Below are positions 57,474 to 64,000 of a stretch of 64,000 bases of DNA, one piece after another. Position 1 is the first letter of the stretch. Each line of letters begins with the position of its first letter. Below the pieces are notes generated by a model. That model saw only the letters and a list, made by a program, of their open reading frames with translations. It made no database searches and was not told where the DNA came from. A program made the translations under genes and the position numbers. The stretch is taken from NCBI RefSeq assembly GCF_001648155.1, contig NZ_CP015199.1, forward strand, positions 1 to 64,000. The letters are read 5' to 3'. Origin of the DNA: Chryseobacterium glaciei (GTDB lineage: Bacteria > Bacteroidota > Bacteroidia > Flavobacteriales > Weeksellaceae).

Positions 57474-60353
57474 TTAGAATGTTAAGTTTAAACCAATCAT
57501 ATAGTTTCTAAGAGACGGTGTATTGGTTCCGATGGTTAAGAATCTTGATGGAATCTCGTTGCTTACCGCCTGATTTTCGTTCCCGTAGGAATTCGTTTCC
57601 GGATCCATTCCTGAAGCTTTATGATAAGGAGAGAAAAATACAAATGGATTGGTGACTGTTGTATACAATCTCATTTTGCTGATTCCCGCTTTTTTGAACA
57701 CTCCCTGCGTGAAATTATATCCCAAAGTAATCGTTCTGATCTTAAGATATGAAGCATCAAAATAAGCTAAAGTACTTCCATATCTTGGATTATTATTGCT
57801 TTGATAATGTCCCGGTCTTGGGTAATAGGCATCGGTATTTTCGGGAGTCCAGTAATCAACGTCTACGTTGTTTCTTCTTCCGCTTAACATATTCAGATAA
57901 CCTGTATTTCCGTACAATGTGCTGATCAAAATACCTCCGCTTTTGAAAGCTCCAACAATGCTTAGATCAAAGTTTTTGTATGCCAATCTGGTATTAAATC
58001 CACCCTGAAAATCAGGATCTGTATTTAAAATCTGTCTGTCTTCAGCGTTGATAGCTCTCACAGGCGATCCATCTGGATTATAAGCTCCTGTATATAAAAC
58101 TTTAATGGAGCCGATTGCTTCTCCCGGAATATTGGTAGGTTCCAGAATATTCATATAAGGATCACCTGCCTGCCACAATCCTGTATACTGATAATCATAA
58201 ATTGAATTGATTGAACTTCCCACAAACCACCAGTTGGCAACATCTCTTGTAGCTCCCGAAGACAATGAGGTAATTTTATTTTTGTTTGAATAAAAGTTCA
58301 CCCCGAAATCCCATGAAAAACCATTTGGATTACTGATAATCGCTCCATTTAATGATATTTCAATTCCTTTATTGCTTGTAGATCCTACATTTCCGGTGTA
58401 GCTTCCTACTCCAGAAGTTGCCGGTAATTTAACATCCAACAATAAATTTTTCGTATTCGTTGTATAATATTCTACCGTACCTGTTAATCTATTGCCGAAC
58501 AATCCGAAATCCAACCCATAATTAAGCGTTTCCGAAAACTCCCAACCCAATTTTGAATTTGGCAGCGTAGAAACATAAGTTCCGATTGCATTGGTATTTC
58601 CAAAGTTATAAGGTTCTGTGGTTAAACGTCCAAAAGTAGAATAAGGAGCCACAGCCTGATTGGAAGTTTCTCCATATCCAAAACGAAGCTTTAAATTATT
58701 AATAACTTTTGAATCTTTTAAGAAATTCTCTTTAGCAACATTCCAACCCGCTGAAAAAGCGTTATAGATATTCCACTGATATCCCGGCGCCAATACTGAA
58801 GAAGCATCTCCTCTGATGGAAGCCGTAAACATATATTTTCCGTCGTATTCGTACATTACACGTCCCATCCAGGACTTAAGACCTCTTTTGTAATAGCCTT
58901 GATTATCAGGATTAATGGTAATTTCCCCCTGAGCGTGACCAAGATTGTAAAACTGAAACTGATCCGTCGGAATATCTCTTGCCGTGATGTATGAACTGTT
59001 AAATGTTCTCTGTTCCTGAGACTGTAAAGCAACGACATTTACTTTATGCTTGCTTGCAAAAGTTCTGTCGTACGTTAAGATATTTTCGTTTACCCAATGC
59101 GTCAATAAAGAATTTCCGATGGAAGCCGTGGATAAATTATTAGGCTCTGAGCTGAAAACTCCTTCTCCTGTGTAACTTCCTGTATTTGTCGTTTTAAAGT
59201 TTAAACCAACATTTGTTCTTAATGTCAAACCTTTCACCCATGGAATTTTAAATTCTCCGAAGAAATTATTATAAGAACTGAAAGAAATTGCTTTATCAAT
59301 CCACGCATCTCCTAAATTTTCGATGCCGTCTCTTGTGTACACATATTGAGTATCTGCGGACATCACAATGCGCTCTTTTTGACTTCCATCTGCTCTGTAA
59401 GGATTCGCAACAGGAGTTGAGCTCAATGTATTGTAAAGCCCAAGATTACTGCCTTTATTTACTGTATAAGCATTGTTTGTCGTGATCCCAACCCGGAAAT
59501 ATTTACCCAAATCCTGATCTAGACTTCCTCTTAGATTAAATCTTTCAAAATTTTGTCCGGGAAGAACAGATTGCTCGTTGTAATAGCTCATTCCAAAGTT
59601 GTACGAACTTTTTTCAGTACCTCCGGAAATGCCAAGATCATGATTGGTAACGATTCCGTTTTTATACATTAAATCCTGCCAATCGGTATTGGTATCTCTT
59701 GATTCATCGGCTCCGTATTGCGTGAAAAGCCCGGCATCATCACGAAGTTTCATGAATTTTTGCGCATCCATCATCGGATATTTAGAAAAAACAGATGTAA
59801 TTCCTGTATAGGTATTATAACTAAAGGTTGCTCTCTGATTTTTTCGCCCTGTTTTAGTTGTAATTAAAATTACTCCATTCGCTCCACGAGATCCATAAAT
59901 TGCCGTTGCAGAAGCGTCTTTCAGGATATCCATACTCTGAATATCGTTCGGGCTGATATCTGCCAATGATCCCGGAAAAGGAATTCCGTCCAATACAATT
60001 AACGGATCGTTATCTGCCGTCAGAGAACGCGTTCCTCTGATTCTGATCTGCATCGGAGCTCCAGGTTTACTGGAAGTCTGTGCAATATCAACTCCGGCTA
60101 TTCTTCCCTGTAATGCCTGACTCACATTCGCAGAAGGCACTTCTCTCATCACATCACCTTTCACAGAGGCTACAGATCCCGTTACGGATTCTTTTCTCTG
60201 TTTTCCATATCCTATTATAACAACCTCATCTATCTTCTTCTCTTTTTCAACAGTATCTTTTTTAACCTGGGAATACGCTAAGCCAGAAGGCAATAAAGCC
60301 ATTGCAAAAAACAATGCAGCCTTATTTGTTTTGGCAAAATAAAATCGGTTCAT
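57474..60353 (-). CDS. SusC-like TonB-linked outer-membrane transporter
   Basis: 959 residues. Signal peptide ending LAYSQ, TonB-box-like IDEVVIIGYG straight after it (the usual carboxypeptidase-like N-terminal domain is missing), plug with GRIAGVDI, IRIRGTRSL, DASATAIYGSRGANG, then the barrel ending MIGLNLTF. Imports oligosaccharides bound by SusD using TonB energy. 94 bp upstream is xylA; the spacing allows a separate promoter, though I see no exact consensus. Confidence 0.94.
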   Translation of the reverse strand: MNRFYFAKTNKAALFFAMALLPSGLAYSQVKKDTVEKEKKIDEVVIIGYGKQRKESVTGSVASVKGDVMREVPSANVSQALQGRIAGVDIAQTSSKPGAPMQIRIRGTRSLTADNDPLIVLDGIPFPGSLADISPNDIQSMDILKDASATAIYGSRGANGVILITTKTGRKNQRATFSYNTYTGITSVFSKYPMMDAQKFMKLRDDAGLFTQYGADESRDTNTDWQDLMYKNGIVTNHDLGISGGTEKSSYNFGMSYYNEQSVLPGQNFERFNLRGSLDQDLGKYFRVGITTNNAYTVNKGSNLGLYNTLSSTPVANPYRADGSQKERIVMSADTQYVYTRDGIENLGDAWIDKAISFSSYNNFFGEFKIPWVKGLTLRTNVGLNFKTTNTGSYTGEGVFSSEPNNLSTASIGNSLLTHWVNENILTYDRTFASKHKVNVVALQSQEQRTFNSSYITARDIPTDQFQFYNLGHAQGEITINPDNQGYYKRGLKSWMGRVMYEYDGKYMFTASIRGDASSVLAPGYQWNIYNAFSAGWNVAKENFLKDSKVINNLKLRFGYGETSNQAVAPYSTFGRLTTEPYNFGNTNAIGTYVSTLPNSKLGWEFSETLNYGLDFGLFGNRLTGTVEYYTTNTKNLLLDVKLPATSGVGSYTGNVGSTSNKGIEISLNGAIISNPNGFSWDFGVNFYSNKNKITSLSSGATRDVANWWFVGSSINSIYDYQYTGLWQAGDPYMNILEPTNIPGEAIGSIKVLYTGAYNPDGSPVRAINAEDRQILNTDPDFQGGFNTRLAYKNFDLSIVGAFKSGGILISTLYGNTGYLNMLSGRRNNVDVDYWTPENTDAYYPRPGHYQSNNNPRYGSTLAYFDASYLKIRTITLGYNFTQGVFKKAGISKMRLYTTVTNPFVFFSPYHKASGMDPETNSYGNENQAVSNEIPSRFLTIGTNTPSLRNYMIGLNLTF

Positions 60354-60447
60354 AATTATTATTTTTAAAAATTAGGGTTGAATAAAAAGGCCGTTAGTAA
60401 TGATCAATGTTGAAAATCCTTAGTGTTTAGCAGCCCTTTTACTGATA

Positions 60448-61776
60448 TTAGATATACATGTTTACGATCGCTTCAAACAATTCCTGTTTTCCGCTTTTTG
60501 GCTGAGGTTCGCCTGTTTCGTGGGCGATTCTCTGAAGATCTTCCAATGTAAGATTTCCGGTTTCGAAAGCTTTACCGTTTCCGTTATCAAACGAAGAATA
60601 ACGATCTGTTCTTAATTTTTTATAATCTGAATTTTCAAGAATATCGGCAGCGGCCAAAAGTCCTTTTGCGAAAACATCCATTCCGGAAATATGAGAGATA
60701 AATAAATCTTCCGGATCGGTAGAATTTCTTCTGATCTTCGCATCAAAATTAACTCCGCCATTTCCTAAACCTCCCGCCGGAAGAAGCACCAACCAAGCCT
60801 GAACCATATCATAATAATCGATCGGGAACTGATCTGTATCCCAACCATTCTGATAATCTCCGCGGTTTGCATCGATACTTCCTAAAAGTCCTGCATCAAC
60901 AGCAGCCTGAAGTTCATGTTCGAAAGTATGACCCGCCAATGTTGCATGGTTTACTTCGATATTTAATTTAAAATCTTTATCTAAACCGTAATGTCTTAAA
61001 AATCCGATTACCGTTTCAGAATCGTAGTCGTACTGGTGTTTTGTAGGCTCCATCGGTTTTGGTTCAATTAAAAAAGTACCTTTAAAACCTTGCTGACGGG
61101 CATAATCACGAGACATTGAAAGAAAACGTGCCAAATGATCTTTTTCACGCTTCATATCTGTGTTTAAAAGGCTCATGTAACCTTCTCTTCCGCCCCAGAA
61201 AACGTAATTTTCTCCACCAAGAGCGATTGTTGCATCAATAGAATTTTTAACCTGAGTTCCGGCACAAGCAACTACGTCAAAATTTGGATTGGTAGAAGCT
61301 CCGTTCATGTATCTTTCATGTGTAAAAACGTTGGCTGTTCCCCATAAAAGCTTGATTCCCGTTTCCTGTTGTTTTTGTTTTGCATATTCAACAACAGCCT
61401 GAAGATTTTTTTCGTAATCTTTCCAATTGTTGGCAGGATCTACCAAGTCAATATCGTGGAAACAGTAATATTGGAAACCTATTTTAGACATAAATTCAAA
61501 ACCTGCATCCATTTTTTGCATTGCTCTGGAAACCGCATCATTTCCTGCATCCCAAGGGTGGTGAATTGTTGGTCCTCCAAATGGATCGCTTCCGTTTGCG
61601 CATAGCGTGTGCCACCAAGCCATTGCAAAACGTGTCCAGTCTTTCATGGGTTTTCCCATAATTATTTTTTCAGCGTCATAATAGCGAAATGCCATTGGAT
61701 TTCGGCTTTCTTTACCTTCAAATTTGATTTGATCTATTCCCGGAAAATATTCCTTAGTGTTTGTTAAAGTGCTCAT
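60448..61776 (-). CDS. xylA: Xylose isomerase
   Basis: 442 residues, group II xylose isomerase. Catalytic His107 and Asp110 in YYCFHDID, metal-binding Glu in [30 protein letters not shown] and SIDANRGD. Converts D-xylose to D-xylulose in the cytoplasm with two Mg2+ or Mn2+. A near-palindrome ACTGATTTTGAAAAGTCAGT (61834-61853) stands in the 109-bp spacer after xylB and may be an operator or attenuator. Confidence 0.97.
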   Translation of the reverse strand: MSTLTNTKEYFPGIDQIKFEGKESRNPMAFRYYDAEKIIMGKPMKDWTRFAMAWWHTLCANGSDPFGGPTIHHPWDAGNDAVSRAMQKMDAGFEFMSKIGFQYYCFHDIDLVDPANNWKDYEKNLQAVVEYAKQKQQETGIKLLWGTANVFTHERYMNGASTNPNFDVVACAGTQVKNSIDATIALGGENYVFWGGREGYMSLLNTDMKREKDHLARFLSMSRDYARQQGFKGTFLIEPKPMEPTKHQYDYDSETVIGFLRHYGLDKDFKLNIEVNHATLAGHTFEHELQAAVDAGLLGSIDANRGDYQNGWDTDQFPIDYYDMVQAWLVLLPAGGLGNGGVNFDAKIRRNSTDPEDLFISHISGMDVFAKGLLAAADILENSDYKKLRTDRYSSFDNGNGKAFETGNLTLEDLQRIAHETGEPQPKSGKQELFEAIVNMYI

Positions 61777-61885
61777 ATATTTTGTTTTAATTTTTGATTT
61801 AATTTTAAAATTTGTTGTAGGAATTCCCTGCTCACTGATTTTGAAAAGTCAGTAAGAACAATGGAAAGATCCGTTGTAAGGTGGA

Positions 61886-63370
61886 TTATACTATTTCATT
61901 AAGATGCTTTGTCCATCTTGAGTAGGCTTCTAAATATTGATCTCTTTTTTCGTGTTCAGGCTCGATGACGGCAATTTTTTCAAGGGAAGAAAAGGCTTCT
62001 TTAGAATCAACATAAAAACCTATTCCCATTCCGGCAGCTCTTGCGGCTCCTACAGCTCCGTCTGTATCGTAAAGCTCAATCACCGCATTACTCACACTGG
62101 AAAGCGTTTGACGGAAAATCGAACTTAAAAACATATTGGCATTTCCTGCGCGAATCACCTGAATATCCATGCCGATATTTCTCATGATATCCATTCCATA
62201 TTCGTAGGAAAATACGATTCCCTCCTGCGCTGCGCGAAGAATATCTCCTTTTGAGTGGATATTAAAATTAATTCCGTGCATCGAACAGCTTGTATCTTTA
62301 TTTTCTAATACTCTTTCTGCTCCGTTTCCGAAAGGAATGATGCTTAAGCCTTTAGAACCGATGGGTGAAAGTGAAGCCAAATCGTTCATATCTCCGTAAG
62401 AAGACAATGAGGTCGCAAAATTGTGTTTTAACCAAGAATTTAGAATTCCTGTTCCGTTGATGCATAATAAAACGCCTAATCTTGTCTGTTCCGGAGTGTA
62501 ATTAACGTGTGCAAACGTATTTACTCTTGATAATTTATCATATTCAAGCTGATCTAAAACCCCATAAACAACACCTGAAGTTCCTGCTGTAGAAGCAATT
62601 TCCCCCGGATTGAAGACATTTAATGACAATGCATTATTCGGTTGATCTCCCGCTCTGTAAGAAATCGGCGTTCCTTCTTTTAAGCCTAATTCCTGAGCAG
62701 CTGTAGCTGAAACAGTCGCCTGAATCCCAAAAGTCGGGATAATTTCAGGGAAAAAGCTTTTCGGAATCCCATAATAATTGATGACATCTTCTGAGATACA
62801 ATTGTTTTTAAAATCCCAGAAAATTCCTTCTGATAAACCTTCAATCGTCATTCCAATTTCACCTGAAAGTCTCATGGCGATGTAATCTCCCGGAAGCATT
62901 ATTTTATCAATTTTTTCGAAAATTTCGGGTTCATTTTCTTTAACCCAAGCTAATTTTGACGCGGTAAAATTTCCAGGAGAATTCAATAAATGCGATAAAC
63001 ATTTCTCTTCTCCAATTTCCTTGAAAGCCTTTTCACCATACGGAACAGCACGGCTGTCGCACCAGATAATCGAAGGTCTTAAAAGGTTTTGATCTTTATC
63101 TACCAAAATCAAACCATGCATCTGCCACGTAATACCAATTCCTTTGATATCCTCTGCATTGATACCGGATTCATGCATGACAGCTTCGTGAGCCAGCTTT
63201 AAATTCAACCACCAATCAGTAGGGTTTTGTTCTGCCCAACCGGGATTTACAGCAGTGATTTTCATCTCTTTTTTAGGAGAAAAATCTGATGCAATAATTT
63301 TTCCGCTGGATGCCTCAATGAGACAAACTTTTACAGATGAACTGCCAATGTCATATCCTAGTAAATACAT
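61886..63370 (-). CDS. xylB: Xylulokinase
   Basis: 494 residues, FGGY kinase: N-terminal YLLGYDIGSSSVKVCLIE phosphate loop, WQMHGLILVD, catalytic Asp in RAGDQPNNAL, and STAGTSGVVYG. Phosphorylates D-xylulose to xylulose-5-phosphate for the pentose phosphate pathway. 16 bp after the Nudix regulator gene and same strand, so one operon. Intact. Confidence 0.95.
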   Translation of the reverse strand: MYLLGYDIGSSSVKVCLIEASSGKIIASDFSPKKEMKITAVNPGWAEQNPTDWWLNLKLAHEAVMHESGINAEDIKGIGITWQMHGLILVDKDQNLLRPSIIWCDSRAVPYGEKAFKEIGEEKCLSHLLNSPGNFTASKLAWVKENEPEIFEKIDKIMLPGDYIAMRLSGEIGMTIEGLSEGIFWDFKNNCISEDVINYYGIPKSFFPEIIPTFGIQATVSATAAQELGLKEGTPISYRAGDQPNNALSLNVFNPGEIASTAGTSGVVYGVLDQLEYDKLSRVNTFAHVNYTPEQTRLGVLLCINGTGILNSWLKHNFATSLSSYGDMNDLASLSPIGSKGLSIIPFGNGAERVLENKDTSCSMHGINFNIHSKGDILRAAQEGIVFSYEYGMDIMRNIGMDIQVIRAGNANMFLSSIFRQTLSSVSNAVIELYDTDGAVGAARAAGMGIGFYVDSKEAFSSLEKIAVIEPEHEKRDQYLEAYSRWTKHLNEIV

Positions 63371-63386
63371 AATTTCAAAAAAGGTA

Positions 63387-64000
63387 TTATTTTATTAGTC
63401 TGGTATTATTTTTCTTATAAATTTTAGCATCAAATCTGTAATATCTTGCAGCGCGATGCGAAACGTTGGTTTCTATCTCCTCCAACGGGATAATGTAACT
63501 GAACGATGAAATCTTCTTGTGAAAATTTTTAATATCAATTCGTTTTTCACTTAAAGCGCTATACAATTGATACAGCTGTCTTATCGTAAATCTTTTCGGT
63601 AATAATTCGAAAATAATTGAGAAGTCGGATTCTATCCATTTTCTGATCTCAATTAAAGATTCACTGATGATTTTATTATGATCAAATGGCAATGACGGAA
63701 CTTCATCAATCGGATGCCAGTCTACCGTATCGTATTTCGTACTGTTAATCTTGTGGTCGATCTTGCAAAGAGAAAGATAAGCCACGGTAATGATCCTGTC
63801 TATGTGATGTTTATACTCTGTATCCATCCACTTTATATCATCCTGATTACTGGCCCGTAACGGATCTGCAAAACATTTGAACTGTTTAAGAACCATTTTC
63901 TTAATACCAGTTAATTCATGAAGCACGCGTTGAGCTGCATCGTCTACATCTTCATCGCTAAGTATTAAACTACCCGGCAACTTTCTTTGTCTTTCGGCAG
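63387..64000 (-). CDS. Nudix-type transcription regulator (partial)
   Basis: At least 204 residues; the frame stays open to the window edge, so the N-terminus with the first half of the Nudix box is outside. Visible are the later Nudix part (LPGSLILSDEDVDDAAQRVLHELTG) in short pieces, YDTVDWHPIDEVPSLPFDH, and a C-terminal winged helix (FTIRQLYQLYSALSEKRIDIKN, RAARYYRFDAKIY). This is the NrtR/AraR type, of which a Bacteroides member senses arabinose. By position it should sense a pentose or its phosphate and control xylBA and perhaps the whole locus. Confidence 0.88.
   Translation of the reverse strand, partial: AERQRKLPGSLILSDEDVDDAAQRVLHELTGIKKMVLKQFKCFADPLRASNQDDIKWMDTEYKHHIDRIITVAYLSLCKIDHKINSTKYDTVDWHPIDEVPSLPFDHNKIISESLIEIRKWIESDFSIIFELLPKRFTIRQLYQLYSALSEKRIDIKNFHKKISSFSYIIPLEEIETNVSHRAARYYRFDAKIYKKNNTRLIK

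Overview
The window looks like part of a chromosome of a Bacteroidota bacterium of the order Flavobacteriales, most likely Chryseobacterium or a close relative in the Weeksellaceae. The support is low GC, SusC/SusD and TonB-dependent outer-membrane proteins, a GLPGLI protein, promoters of the TTG-N19-TAnnTTTG type (an exact match lies before tRNA-Ser), almost no Shine-Dalgarno sites, and a typical flavobacterial xylan locus.

Positions 1 to about 25,300 are one end of an integrative and conjugative element (ICE) abutting the 3' end of a tRNA-Ser(UGA) gene. The backbone on the minus strand is rteC, a small helix-turn-helix protein, a DUF3945 protein, topoisomerase III (topB), a DUF1896 protein, and a methylase-helicase split by a one-base deletion. 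A histone H1-like gene sits on the plus strand, and a tyrosine integrase lies next to the tRNA. No transfer (tra/mob) genes are visible; they would lie left of position 1 if present. The first 8 kb is decayed: a TetR regulator, a small exported protein, a response-regulator receiver and a D12 adenine methylase survive only as frameshifted or deleted remnants.

The cargo at 15.8-21.2 kb is the most unusual part. A LytTR response regulator diverges from a small exported Cys-containing peptide, a GLPGLI protein and a large outer-membrane beta-barrel protein. The gap between them carries three direct repeats at exact 21-bp spacing, the geometry of LytTR operators, just upstream of a TATGTTTG promoter element for the peptide operon. 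Two diverged direct repeats of about 200 bp, each starting with a terminator hairpin, flank the whole block. An orphan receiver protein follows.

Positions 25.3-37.2 kb are chromosomal genes: tRNA-Ser, a cold-shock cluster (CspA, a longer cold-shock-domain protein, and a one-domain DEAD-box protein with a DDTD motif and possibly a 400-nt leader), an acyl-CoA dehydrogenase, an NAD(P)-binding oxidoreductase, a TonB-dependent receptor paired with a beta-propeller phytase, a HAD phosphatase, an AraC regulator and a small exported protein.

Positions 37.5-64 kb are a glucuronoxylan utilisation locus, all on the minus strand: Nudix-type regulator (cut by the window edge), xylB, xylA, SusC, SusD, uxuA, an SDR fructuronate reductase, GH43, GH115, galM, then after a 0.5-kb gap GH35/DUF5597, a CE6-like esterase, a GPH-family transporter, GH10 xylanase, GH43 and GH67. 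Together they would cut xylan outside or in the periplasm, strip acetyl and glucuronate side groups, import oligomers, and send xylose to xylulose-5-phosphate and glucuronate towards KDG. The spacers carry several families of short palindromic repeats.
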